From positions 1,383,307 through 1,447,306 of the forward strand of contig MARA01000009.1 of NCBI GenBank assembly GCA_001792895.1: DNA of 64,000 nt, in the 5' to 3' direction. The translations under genes were made by a program, and so were the position numbers. Shown here one piece after another: positions 23,989-35,127 of this stretch. The notes beneath the pieces are model-generated. The model searched no databases. It was given only the letters and a program-made list of their open reading frames with translations, and was not told the DNA's origin. Each line of letters begins with the position of its first letter. Positions within the stretch are counted from its first letter, which is position 1. The DNA is from Lentinus brumalis (Eukaryota > Basidiomycota > Agaricomycetes > Polyporales > Polyporaceae).

Positions 23989-24172
23989 CACGCAGGATAC
24001 GGTTGGACGCGCAGGATACGGTCGGGCACGCAGGATACGGTCGGGCACGCAGGATACGGTCGGATGCGCAGGATACGGTCGGGCGCGCAGGATACGGTCG
24101 GGCGCGCAGGATACGGTCGGGCGCGCAGGATACGGTCGGGCGCGCAGGCGGCAGGATACGGTGCAGAAAACA
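23989..24172. repeat. 19 bp minisatellite, about nine copies
   Basis: AGGATACGGT recurs exactly every 19 bp (23,994, 24,013, 24,032, 24,051 ...) in units of the form CGCGCAGGATACGGTCGGG. The last copy is disturbed (GGCGGCAGGATACGG). It lies in the right arm of the putative KDZ element. Confidence 0.85.
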
Positions 24173-24378
24173 GTCAGGCACGCAGTATACCCGAACGAGG
24201 ACAGGGGGCGGAGTGTGAAAGCCCGCAGTATATTCCATTTATTCAAGTATGAGGTGACGCCCTACGTCGGAGTCCAGAACTTGCGACCAGGCGGCAGTAC
24301 AGCCCATGGTGCAGCTCGAGCAGGAGGCGCTACCTACCACTCAGCACCGGGCGCTTCCTCTACTACCTCGTTGGCTGG

Positions 24379-24441
24379 ACTGTGATGACAGTCAAGGGTG
24401 GATCCAGATCGAACTGTTACGACAGTCATGGATGGATCCAC
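24379..24441 (-). repeat. Right inverted repeat of the putative KDZ element
   Basis: Reverse complement matches 11,170-11,233 (GATCCATCC, ATGACTGT, GTAACAG, GGATCCACCCT, GACTGT, ACAGT). Similarity ends at 24,441, inside the reading frame of the neighbouring minus-strand gene. Confidence 0.6.
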
Positions 24442-25331
24442 CTGCCAGCATGTGGTGTTCTCCTGGCCGCAGGCGCATGTCCCCTCTCGGCAACGGGATC
24501 CACTCGTCCAACAAGAAATCATACATGTCCACCGCGAGTGACGGCGGTTGCAGGTGCATCTCCAGCCCCAGTGCCTTCAGAACCAAAGGGTGCCTCGAGT
24601 TGAATAATGCACCATGCTCCAGGCCTACGACGTTCACCTCCACCCGCCTTGGATCGGCTCCTGCCTGCCAATGATCAAAACCTCTGTTCGTCCTCCCTCA
24701 CGCTACCAAGCACTCACCGTGTGATAGACGTAAACCACTATCACCTTGTCCGGGGCCACCCCTTGCTGCTCTGCCCGCACTACATCGTTCAGGCCAATGG
24801 CCCTTTTGAGACACCATACAGCGAAACCAGGCTCCGGATGTACGGGTGGTGTCTGTACGGCCAACTCGGTTAGAAACGCCGCTTGCGCATGTGCGCTCAG
24901 TTGCAGCGAAAGCAGTTGCCCATGGCCTGCACACTTCTCGCCTGTCTCGGGAAGGCCTTTGCACTGCAGGTTGGTTCATGTCTGGTTATTCGAGCACAGA
25001 GTTCACAACCACAGACCTTTTGTATCACCAATATGACGTTCGCACCGTTCTTGCTGGCCAAATTCAAGGCGACAGTGTGTCCGGCGCCCAGGGGACATGC
25101 GTGCAAAATTTCCTGACAGGTCTTCACATCGGGGATGTACTTCCATGTCAGCGCTTTCACTCGAGGATCCGACTCGATGTCTGGGGCAGAGCGACTTCGT
25201 TCATGTCGAAGAGCGAATGAAGGAGAGACGACAGGCTGCCCCGGCGCCTGCGCTGACACAATCGCAAGGTTGTCCCAGCGCCTGATCCAGAGCGAGCAGT
25301 GCGTTAGCGAGACATTGCGTTGAGGTCGCAT
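24392..25331 (-). pseudogene. Hypothetical protein gene ('F'), 3' end cut by the KDZ element
   Basis: Exons 25,331-25,017, 24,963-24,718 and 24,664-24,392 join in phase to 277 codons: ...GANVILVIQK|CKGLPETGEKCAGHGQLL...VIVVYVYHT|AGADPRRVEVNV. The first donor is GTCTGT, which is weaker than usual. The start at 25,331 is tentative; a TATATA element on this strand lies just upstream. The last ~16 codons and the stop lie within the right inverted repeat, so the natural C-terminus is missing; a candidate for it is at 10,901-11,160. The protein has a CxxxC-type start to exon 2 and no recognised domain. It lies 53 bp after the upstream gene's stop on the same strand. Confidence 0.45.
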
Positions 25332-25383
25332 GGTGCATATATACATGATATTCGCCGACGTCCCTCACTAGGCTACCCCTCTA

Positions 25384-26690
25384 TCACGCTTTTTCCCTCC
25401 CCTTGCCCTTCCCCTCCACCGTCACCTCGGGAGGTGCACCCCGAGAACGGGATGGCGAACTCAGAGGGGAAAACGCCTCCCAAGGACAATCATAATATGC
25501 CCCCGGACCTGCTTCCACCATTTTCGTGAAGGAACTTGAGGCGGCAGCGTGTTCCAAGCCGTATCGAGACGTTGCGACCTGCGATGTAGACGCTTCGGAG
25601 GTGGACGGCTGCGAGCACAAGGGCCAGGGCGTCACGTCGTCGTCGTCGTCGCTCAGCTCGATAGGACTCATCGACTTGGCCGACGACGCTGTCGATGGCG
25701 CCCTGCTGGCGATACGAGAGCGGCTGGGCGTGTGGCCTGTTGACGCCTCCGACGTGGGAGACAGCGACGAGAGACAGCGACGAGAGGCAGGGACGAGAGG
25801 CGGCGACGAGAGGCGGCGACGAGAGGCGGCGACGAGAGTAGTGACACAGCGACGTCTTCGAGGCGTTGTGCGCGTGAATGGGGACAAGAGCCGCAGCTCG
25901 TCAGACGTCGTAGGGCGACATCTGACGAGGAGCGGCTGCAGCTTGCGGAACGCTGCTGCATTTAGTGACAGCGTCGCGCTCTCATGAGCAGAAGCGACGA
26001 CGTACCTCTGCGTGCAGACCCGTGAGGCTGCGCCGTCGAGCTGCTACATATGCTGACATACCTTCCTCTGCAGATCTCGCGAGTGGCGTGGTAAGTCGAG
26101 GCGTGGCAGGGAGCCCGGAAGCGTCTCTAGGTACGTTGTGAGTCAGCTCACAGGGCGCGTCCGCGACAGTGTCTAGTGCGGGTGTCCACCCACAGAACAG
26201 GAAACACAGAAACACGCACAAACTGACCTCGGTGCGTTGCGTCGCTCGTCTGGCGGTCTCCTGCGCAGGTCTGATGGTTTTGGTGCTTGGGCCGTCTGCT
26301 ATCGCTGCCAGCATGCGTACCCAGTCCAGGCAACCGCAAGAGAATCGGAGTCGGGCGATCACACAGCGAGAAGGTGCGATTCAAATAGGTCAAGATATTG
26401 CCCGGCGGACATGGATACATTATGCGATGGGTGAAGATGGTACCTCAAGATGGGAGGAGGCAAGATCAAAGGCGGTCACTTACAAACTTGTAGTCAATTT
26501 TGACGCGTTCAAACGTGCGCCTGAGACTGAAAGAATCAGCTGGATCGAGGTTATATAGCAGTGGGGATGCTTACTTGGCCTGGGCCCGACGATCAAGAAG
26601 CCCTGAGCGAGGCTGCTTGACGGTCACAGCACGTCCGGTAGTGCCCTCAGGCGGAGAGAAGCGACGCCGAGTGCCGCGGGAGGAGCGCAT
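25384..26690 (-). CDS. Hypothetical multi-exon protein ('G')
   Basis: ATG at 26,690 in a good context (CACCATGCG) opens MRSSRGTRRRFSPPEGTTGR. Exon 1 ends at 26,575 and joins in phase to exon 2 (26,526-26,484), giving NLRRTFERVKIDYKF. Later exon-like segments read HPSHNVSMSAGQYLDLFESH, DTVADAPCELTHNVPRDASG and YVVASAHESATLSLNAAAFR, the last continuing open to a stop at 25,384 through a serine/arginine-rich region, an acidic patch (IELSDDDDDVTPWP) and a basic end (GKGKGREK). The junction after exon 2 is off by one base in my model, so one splice site or a small indel is unresolved. A basic N-terminus and acidic patch suggest a nuclear, possibly DNA-binding protein; this is inference. Confidence 0.45.
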
Positions 26691-27169
26691 GGTGAAGCCA
26701 GCGCGCAGCATGCCCTGCAAAACGGAGTGAGCACGAGAGATATCTACAATACGCGTGAGTGCTGACATGAACCAAGTCGCTCCATGCAAGCTGGGCAGGA
26801 CGCTGACCAGCCTGGCCATACAGCGAACGGAACATCTGTAGGCACGCACGTCGTCAGTGTGGTGGACGAGGACACATCGGACAACACACCTGCAGTGCTC
26901 GAGTGGCCATGATGAAGTGTGGTTATGTCGCAGGGCAACTGAGTGCGCACACTCGTCAGTCCAAACAAGATAGCGGCAGTGCGAGGGAAGCGGGAAGCTC
27001 GGCGCAGGGCCAGAGGTGGAAACGAGGGATCAAGGTGGAACGGAGGTGCGTGGCATACAGGTTGGGCGAATACTCACCTGGTAGGACCACGAGTTGCAGC
27101 AACGAGTCGCTGGCAAGGGCGAAAAGAGAGAGACGGAGGGCGGTGACGTGCCGCGTGGTGCCGCCAGTT

Positions 27170-27940
27170 GAAGTGGTGAGTGGCAAGCGAGGGCGAGAAG
27201 AGGAGACAGAGGGCGGTGACGAGTCGCGGTGTGCCGCGAGTCGAAGCGGGGAGTCGCAGGCGAGGGCGAGAAGAGGGCGGTGGGCGGTGACGAGTCGCAG
27301 GCGAGTGGGAGAAGATGGAGACGGAGGGCGGTGGGCCGAGTCGCGGTGTGCCGCCAGTCGAAGCGGGGAGTCGCAGGCGAGGGCGAGAAGAGGGTGACGG
27401 AGGGCGGTGGGCGGTGACGAGTCGCGGGCGAGAAGAGGGAGACGGACGGGGGTGGGCGGTGACGAGTCGCGGGCGAGAAGAGGGAGACGGACGGGGGTGG
27501 GGCGAGTCGCGGTGACGAGTCGCAGGCGAGGGCGAGAAGAGGGAGACGGAGGGCGGTGGGCCGGTGACGAGTCGCAGGCGAGGGCGAGAAGAGGGAGACG
27601 GAGGGCGGTGGGCGGTGACGAGTCGCGGGCGAGAAGAGGGAGACGGAGGGCGGTGGGCCGGTGACGAGTCGCAGGCGAGGGCGAGAAGAGGGAGACGGAG
27701 GGCGGTGGGCGGTGACGAGTCGCGGGCGAGAAGAGGGAGACGGACGGGGGTGGGGCGAGTCGCGGTGACGAGTCGCAGGCGAGGGCGAGGAGTGGGAGAC
27801 GGAGGGCTGTGGGCGGTGACGAATCGCGGTGTCGAGTCGCAGGCGAGGGGGGAGAAGAGGGAGACGGAGGGCGGTGACGAGGCTCGGTGTGCCGCGAGTG
27901 AAAGCGGTGAGTCGCAGGGCAGGGCGAGAAGAGAGAGGAC
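27170..27940. repeat. GC-rich minisatellite, ~45-60 bp higher-order units
   Basis: Repeated runs of GAGAAGAGGGAGACGG, GGCGGTGGGCGGTGACGA and GTCGC(A/G)GGCGAG in variable order over ~770 bp. Long open frames on both strands here are a by-product of the repeat and are not genes. Confidence 0.8.
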
Positions 27941-27949
27941 GGTGGTGGG

Positions 27950-28680
27950 GTGAGAGGGGACGCCGTTGAGCCGCGGTTGAGTGGCACCGCTGGTGTTCAC
28001 GCCGAGGTGTCGTGCACGATGACGAGGACGAAGCCAGCAAGTGGCGGTCGAGTGCGAGCACGACGCGTGGGGGTCGGTGTCAAGGGCACGGTGCTGCGGT
28101 GTGAGCGGGACGCAGGCGAGCAGCGGTTCGAGTGGGTGCGTGGCAGGGTCGGTGTTGACAGCACGGTGTCGGGCGCGAGAACGAGCTCGGAGCGAGGGGA
28201 CTGCGGGAGAGCAGCAGTTGGAGGGTGCGTGGCGTACCCCGCGTCGCTGTCGCTGTGAAGTGCGTGAACGGGATGTGGGGTGTGGTGAGCGGAGGACCGT
28301 GAGGTTGAGTTCGTCGCTGGGAAGACGAGTGAGCGCCGAGATCGGCTGCGTGCCTCACAGGGCGCCGCAATATTCGGGACAATGGTTGTGTGCGCGCAAA
28401 GGCAGCACGGAGTTTGGGAGGTCGATTGGGGATGTCTGCTGGACGTAAGTAATGAGGACGTGTGTACGTATGAGCACAGGTGCAAAGCTGACGGAGGTGT
28501 TACTGACGGTGGGACAGAACGGGGCGTGCGGTGCGGAGCGAGCGAGAACGTAGAACACCATCTTCTCATTAGCGTGAGCGGCCTGCGGTTCATGTAGCCG
28601 GTGAGAGCGATTTAACCACCTCATCCTCCACCGGCGGGGGGAGGAGGGGCCACTTTGGAAGTGTCCATGACGCTATTTTT
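27950..28680. other. Intergenic spacer, no gene seen
   Basis: GC-rich sequence following the minisatellite. No splice-consistent coding region or recognisable repeat was found up to the SINE. Confidence 0.3.
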
Positions 28681-28692
28681 GAGGGACGTACT

Positions 28693-28990
28693 CAAGGAGC
28701 GGTGGCTCAGTTGGATTGCACGCCATGTTGTGGTCTCGGAGGTCGTGCGTTCGATTCCTGGGTCTGTTTTTTGGTCGCCGGTCAAATGGCGTCAAATATT
28801 GGCCAAATAAACGCCGAATATTCGAACCAAATATACGGATGTTGAACTGAATATCGTACAAGTGAACCAAGACGGTGGCGGTGCACAAATAATTGGACGG
28901 TATATACGCGCGAATATCTGCGACTGGCCCTTGTACTAAGGCGCCAAATGATCGAGGAGCCGCCTTAACTAGCGGGGCCAAATAATTCGG
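28693..28990 (+). mobile_element. tRNA-derived SINE
   Basis: Head with Pol III boxes: A box TGGCTCAGTTGG at 28,703-28,714 and B box GTTCGATTCC at 28,749-28,758, followed by T6 at 28,767-28,772 and an AT-richer ~220 bp body. The last ~100 bp recur in reverse orientation at 5,753-5,855, which shows it is dispersed. It is inserted at the start of a U unit. No poly(A) tail or clear target duplication was identified. Confidence 0.6.
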
Positions 28991-28999
28991 CCTAACTGA

Positions 29000-30676
29000 A
29001 GTCACTGTACAGCTCGGACCATCGCAGAGTGTCGGCGAACTCGATATAAATCGACTGGAAGTACACGCGAGGGGAGTTCTGAGCAGACCCCGATATCTGA
29101 CCAAGAGGGACAGAGATGCTGGCTGTGCGGACAAGTGGGAGGAACGAATGACGCAGCCCCGGGGAGTATCGACAGCGAAAGCGAGAGGAAGCACGGCTAG
29201 GACCACCACGACGAGCTATGTTCAGGTTGTGACCTCCGATCGGCGCGCCCCGTCTTTGCCCCGTCTTTGTCGGCGAGACCAACGAGCCCACAGTTGCATC
29301 CGCTACCCATACGGCTCGAGAACCCTGTCCAGCCGAGCAAGTATGCCGTCTGCTGGGTATGGCAGTGCGGCCGCCTGTCTTGGGTGGAGCACATGTAGTG
29401 CGAAGGTCGGTGCAGCAGTTCTGGACAGAGGCGGGAGGAGTGCGGGAGAGGCGGAAGTTTGACTACGGGCGATGGAGACTGGAGAGATTGACATGCTGGT
29501 TCGGGAAGAGTCGCGTCGGCGACGTTCAGCTGAGACGCAGGTGCGCGGGCTCCACGGTGACGGGTGAGAACGCCTGTTCCGAGTTCGGAGGAGGTGATGG
29601 TGGATCCGGAGGCGCAGAAATCGCAGGCTCACGTTCGGCCGACACTACACCAGAAGGATCGTCGTATCTGACAGCGAATGGAGGAACAGCACAGATTGTG
29701 TTCCGAAAGCCAAGGACCAACATGACCTCCCTACGCCAAAACTCGCATAAGCTCTGCGAGGCATCCTCCACGAGGTCCGGTTCCTTGCGACCGGCACCTG
29801 GGACGTACGCCTGCGGCCACGCAGATGGAAACTCCTCCGCATGCCGTGCGCGTTGCGATCTCCAGATGGACTGCACGATGCGGTCTGGTAGGTGGCTCCT
29901 GAGCGCTGAGCAGTCGTCGACAAAGTGAGACTGAACGAGCGGTTGCGGGAATGGGAGGGACGTCCGCGGCAGCCACAGCGCGGATAGACAATGGAGGTGA
30001 GCAAAGGCCGGGAGCGGAGAGCGGGGCGACGGGCTCGTGCGAGGCTTGTCCAGGTTTAGCGGTCTTCCCATCCTCCGCCTCCTCCGGGCCACAACTTGCT
30101 TGGACGTCCGCCGATTGCGCGCGAAGAGTGTGGAGTGTCGGGAGAGCGACTTACATCATCTACTCCCTGATTTGCGCGCCGTATCTCCTGGGTCGTACGC
30201 CCATCCCGCCGCATCCCTGCGCAACGACTCCCCTCTGCTCCGGACTTCCAGTACCTCCGCGTAGTGTGGTTCAAACGATGGCTGCGCGTGACGGGTACAG
30301 ACCCTGGAGTTTGACGACGGCCAAGTGAGCAGTGTTCCATGTCGCGGTCCTGGTGTATTACTGCGTGGGTGGAGGTCAGCGACTGTCACTATCCAGCCAG
30401 GGTCCGAAAAGTCAGTGCATATGCGGACGCGAGTAGAAACGGAGACTCACATCGCAGCCTTGATGTTTCGCTGCGGATAATGATCGTGACGATGGAGTGG
30501 AGGGATCCCGGTCATCCCTCGAGGAGACGTGTGGGCGAGTACAAGCAAACTTGAGGATGCCGGCTGGTTATCTGTAGGAATCGAGCACTACAGCAAGTCA
30601 GCACGCGACCGGGTGAGTGACGGACGCATGTACGCACAGTGGGTGCTGAGATCGAGCGCGACGGGGAAAGCAGCTC
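29000..30676. repeat. Repeat unit U, 5' part (R1), copy 2, split by the MULE
   Basis: Aligns with 1,430-3,000 and 62,040-63,700. It stops exactly at the left target duplication of the MULE and resumes at 36,313. The plus strand keeps a short exon-like stretch (REESRRRRSAETQ before a GTGCGC donor near 29,550); no family recognised. Confidence 0.55.
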
Positions 30677-30685
30677 CAGAGGGCT

Positions 30686-30827
30686 ACTTGACGTTAATCT
30701 CCCACCCGGTTTTCCTGGCCTTTCAAACTCCGCTCAGGCCCATCATCCGGGGCTCACAGCCACTTCGTCCCGGGCCTCCGGAGCCCAGACCAGGATCGGG
30801 CGCCTATCAACTCCGAACTTTGTTCCG
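30686..30827 (+). repeat. MULE left terminal inverted repeat
   Basis: 142 bp, about 97% identical to the reverse complement of 36,162-36,303; it starts immediately after the 9 bp target duplication. Confidence 0.92.
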
Positions 30828-31428
30828 GTTACTTATGCGAGCTTATAAGGGATTACTTACTGGAGAGACCGTAGTCGTGAAAGACCGAATTGTTAAGGAA
30901 CCACCGAGAGACTTAAAGTGCCCTTAATGCCTTCGACGTACTCTATGCATGCTGGGCTATATGCCAAAATAGCTTTTGAGCAGTTGATCTCAATAGAATG
31001 TGGAGAGTCAGTTGTTATTGATACTTAGTGACTGCTTATAGTTCGATTTAGCGCCGGATAGCGGAGGTCTCAAGCAGTATTGATCAAGGCTTTCTGGGGT
31101 CGAAAACGGTTTGTTACCCATCTTGAATGCTCAATAAAGCGAATGTAAGCAGTGATAGGGCACTGGTTGTAGCTAGACTTTGGGAATAATTCAACTAAGT
31201 CCGCGAGTTGGCGCTTAGCCTTGCCTTATAGGCGTACTTACCGGCTGCTTATCGCTGCTTGTTTGCTTACTTACGCAATACTTATCATGCTTATGCAGGA
31301 GGTCTACTACGTGTTTGCAACAACTATTGTAGACTTCACATAGAGTAATTATGGAGAACTGTGAGGGGGCGTTATGAGTACATCAATAGATGAGATACAG
31401 CCCATAGCACTAGAGCTGAAAGTGGAAC
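30828..31428. other. MULE 3' non-coding region
   Basis: AT-richer sequence between the left inverted repeat and the transposase stop codon. No gene or repeat recognised. Confidence 0.4.
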
Positions 31429-33483
31429 TTACGGAAATTTGTAGCCAATTATGTCTCGAAGTGCAGGCTGACCACGAACGTTCGCATTTGTGGTGGACAT
31501 AGTGCGACGTTTGAGTTCCTGTTCTATGTTCGTCACCCAGTCAACTGCCGGCTTGACGGCTCTCTTCGCGTTGGCCAAGAACCTTGGCTCTGCTCGCTCT
31601 GCTTGTTCCTCGAGTATGTGTGCTCCTAAGCGAAGCTTCCGGGCCATCTCTAACAAACTGACAAGCTCCGTGTCATCGAGCTATCGTGGTCAAACATCAG
31701 CACTACCTCTGTTGATGTTTGATCAGATAGACTTACCTCAAATCCGGCATCTCCGCCTGCCCGAGACCTCATAAGTCCGTCCGCTCCTGTTGGGGGCGGC
31801 TTATTAGGCGAAGAGTCAATCTGTGTATAGTAATCGCATCAGACGTTCGGGCAGAACAGCAGATTGACTGCTTACTGGAGAAGACGGCACAACTCCGGGC
31901 AGTTCGGGCATCTCGGCTTCCTCGGACCCCTCGGACTGCAGCGTTCTCACTTGACTTGCAGAAGAAGACTTGCCCGTCCCCGGCATGCGAGTGAGCCACG
32001 CATGCGGCATACGGGACTCTGGAGGGGCAGCAGTGGCATTGTTGATGGGGACGGTGTAGAAGGGCGGGATGCGGTAACGGGCCACCGTCACCCACCACTT
32101 GGGAGACTGGGACCCGGCGGCTTGCACGAGATGCTTGCAGAGTACGTACGAGTGATACTTTTGAGCACCACAGTCGCATGTGAAGGATTCCAGCGCTGTC
32201 TTGTACGAGCCTTTGATAGGGACGGATAGAAGTCGTTTCCACGCGCGTTTGAGTGCCTTCTGCATATGAGTGAGAGATCGAGGTCGTCCGGGCCGTGCGT
32301 CCTTGATGATGCTCTGTAAAGTGACGCGATATGGCGGGAGAGTTCTTGTTACAATAGCGTAGACAACGAGATCGACGGGGGGGCGATTGTATAGATGAAG
32401 GACTAGACGTTTGAGGTTGCGCCAGAGAGCCTCGACCATCATAGTCGTGCGTTTGCATGGAATTGCGGTGGGGTATGCTGACCTTGCCCACAGCTTCCAA
32501 CGCTCGCGCCGGTACCATGAGTTCCAGAGGTACGCCCACACTTCGCAGAGGTTGTTAGCTTTGCAGTGTCGATATGTCTCTTCGACAGCGTCTCGCCAGA
32601 TCTCTTCGGCGTTCCTGGGTACTCCGTGTCGTTCTGGGAGCAGCGAGTGTTGGGATGCATGCTTTGCGAATAGGCGTAGTATGGTCAGCCGGTGAGGTAG
32701 CGGGCAGAAGGAGTACGTAGCCTTGTCTGCTGGCTGTTTGCCACGCTCTGCCTCGTCCACGGGCTCGCTCTCATTGATGTTCCCGGTGTCGTTCATGAAG
32801 TCGTCGACCTGCGCTCGAATGTCGTCCTTGTCCCGTGCGTCCCACTCAACCTCGTCATCTACATGCCCCCAGTCCTGAATGTCTTCATCGTCATCTGCGT
32901 ACTTCTGTCCGCTGCCTGTCCAGAAGGCCTCCTCGTCGCTTTTGTTTCCGTCCTCGCTGCCCTCGTTGCCTTGCATCTCGACCAATAGCTCGATACCCCG
33001 TGAAGGCTGCACTCCGTGTCCGTCCTGAGCTTCAACGTCGAAGCACTCCATCTCCGGAACACCCTCAGCCTGCTCACCGCTCGCGGAGGGCCTTGGATTG
33101 CGCGTGGCTGCAAGAGCTCGCGTGACGTCGTCCGGGCGAAGCACGATTCGCGGGATTGACTGAGTTAGAACTGTTGGGCGGCCGTTGATGAGCAGCCGCA
33201 CTCGAGGCAGGGGTTTCTCTGGAGGTGCAGGGATCTGTGGGCAACTTGAAAGTTAATACGAGTAATCATTCATATGAGTTTGATACTGTACCGCTACAGT
33301 GGATCCGAGTCTGTCACGTTGACCAAGCGGCAGGAAGTTCACATCAATGAAAGAGAACTCCCTGTGGGCCTCCTCGGCGTTGTAATGCGCAGGAGTTTCC
33401 TTCGTCTTCGCCATGCGTTGCTTGACTGCGCGGATTCCATGCCAAAAGCATAACTGCTGTTTTGCGTCCGGCCAGACTGCGTT

Positions 33484-33543
33484 CATGGCATTGATTTCTG
33501 ACCAGTCTTTATTCATGGCATTGATTTCTGACCAGTCTTTATC
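33484..33543 (-). repeat. 30 bp in-frame tandem duplication in the transposase
   Basis: Two identical 30 bp copies (ATTCATGGCATTGATTTC...) give KDWSEINAMN twice in the protein, directly after the second catalytic aspartate. Confidence 0.95.
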
Positions 33544-34382
33544 CGTGAGCGTGAACTCCGGCTCGACACCTAGAGTCTTGAGGCAACGAAGGAAGCGTTC
33601 TAGGACTGCCTGCTTCGCTCCTGAAGCCGCTTCCGGGGACGTCGCAATGAGAAGAAATGCGAGAGGAATCCCGGAGCCGTTCGCATCCGCAACGGCGCTG
33701 AACAACTCGAAGTTCCCATTGTTCGTGTTCCCTGCTCATATTGTAAGTACCGGACGAAGAGAGATGTGCGTATGCCCGTGCTACTCACATGTAGAATCCA
33801 TAGCTAGCTCTTGAGTCCTCGCACCCCACACTCGGACGAAATCGGTCACCTGGAACGCAAGGACCTTTGTCCCGGGTTCAGCCTGTATGTCCAAGAGTGC
33901 GACATGGTGGTCGCCGCTGTTCTTCTCCAGGTACATACGCGCTGACTCGAGAGGATCGGGCGCAAGCTTCCACTCGTCCCTACTGACTATGTGCCAGTAA
34001 TAGTATACCGCCTTCGCTTGGAACGGTATGTGCACGTCGTCGACCGCTTTTCCGTCGGTTTCCTTGCGCACAATATGCGCCCAAATCTATCTCAGATGTC
34101 GAGATCATCGACCTGGGGATATCAAGACAGAGCAGCACTTGTGCTTACCTGCCCCGGAGTTTGAGTACTCGCCTGCTTCTTGATGGAGTCCTTCCATTTG
34201 TCAGGAAGGGTGATGTCCAAATATGCGACGTGATGGCAGTCATGCTTGATTCTGATAATCATGTCGTATGAGTCCTTCTTTACCATGACATATAACCAGC
34301 CGGCGCATGAGAAGCGATCCATGCGGCGTGTAGTGCGAGCCTTGTCTCCTTTTGGAACCTTGACCTTGTGTTCACGGCTCTC

Positions 34383-35127
34383 TGTTAAGACCGTGCGCGC
34401 CGGGACGAAGTCCGGTGGAAGTCCGGACGGAGTTACGGAGTTACGAAGTCCGGAACGAGACGCGCTGAGGGTGAAGACTTCGGCGAAGCTATTGATCAAC
34501 GCCTTGAGGATCCACGAAGGTCTTCAATTTAAGACAGACAAGAGAACCGGGGTTTATACCGGAGCAAGCGACGAGTAAGAAGATAAGCAAGAGATAATAC
34601 CAAGTCAGAGAGAAGTCAAGCCAGAGGTAAGAAGTCAAGCACAAGTCGGAGGTCGGAGGTCGGAGGTCGGAGGTCAGAAGTCCGGTCGGAAGGATCGGAC
34701 GATGAGAGAGAGCGAACAGAATAGGTTGAGCTCAGAGTCGTAACGGGGAGTGTAACGAGATATCAGAACTGAAGTCTAAGCGTGGCTACAGGAAGGCTTA
34801 TATAGTAAAGTCCGGAAGTCCGGAGAGGAGTAGCCAAGACATAGGTAAGGAGGTACGGAACCGGAGTCAGGCGGAAGCAAATGATCAGCCAATACAAAGT
34901 ATAGTAAGATCGAATGAAGGGCGGATACAATCGAAGGATCGAATGAACGGAGTCTGATCACGGAGGCGGATGCAAGCGGAAGCAGATGGTCCGGAGTCCG
35001 GGTCAAGTAAGAAGACGATAAGGGGTGAAGTGATCGAGATAGTAACACATGTAAGAACGGACCGGAGTTGCGGAGTCCGAGGTAGGTCCGGACCGGAGTT
35101 GGTGCCTTGTGGGCATGGAATGTAACA
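34383..35127 (-). mobile_element. Solo LTR (745 bp) of a retrotransposon, inserted in MULE exon 2
   Basis: On the minus strand it starts TGTTACATTCC and ends GTCTTAACA, the TGT...ACA ends usual for LTRs. It is flanked by a perfect 5 bp target duplication (CTCTC at 34,378-34,382 and 35,128-35,132). A TATA-like CTATATAAGCC lies in the middle of the minus strand near 34,800. Deleting the LTR and one duplication restores ...CAQSE|SREHKVK... in frame. No internal coding region is present, so it is a solo LTR left by recombination. Family (Gypsy or Copia) is not decided. Confidence 0.9.

Larger units (their letters stand above)
11170..24441. mobile_element. Putative ~13 kb KDZ-type transposon with passenger genes
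   Basis: The bounds are a ~63 bp imperfect inverted repeat: 11,170-11,233 begins GATCCATCCAATGACTGT and the reverse complement of 24,379-24,441 begins GATCCATCCATGACTGT. Just inside each end lie arrays of short palindromes built on a related core (CTGTGAGCATGGATCCA left, CTGTAGCGATGGAACCA right). Such arrays are absent between 12,460 and 22,800, where the genes lie: a minus-strand gene, two plus-strand genes and a KDZ transposase. Long subterminal repeats are common in DNA transposons. No target-site duplication was seen next to the repeats, so the true ends may differ. Confidence 0.5.

Noticed and set aside
22820..24172. Regularly spaced repeats considered as a CRISPR array
   Set aside because: Organism is eukaryotic; spacers are themselves repeated, units are hairpin-bearing or a simple 19 bp tandem, and no cas genes are present.
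26956..28061. Three long overlapping open frames (over 300 codons) on the minus strand
   Set aside because: They are translations of the same GC-rich minisatellite in three frames, with only repeat-derived residues and no start or splice logic.
34383..35127. Open frame within this segment considered as an exon of the MULE transposase
   Set aside because: The segment has LTR ends and a 5 bp target duplication, and removing it restores the transposase frame exactly.
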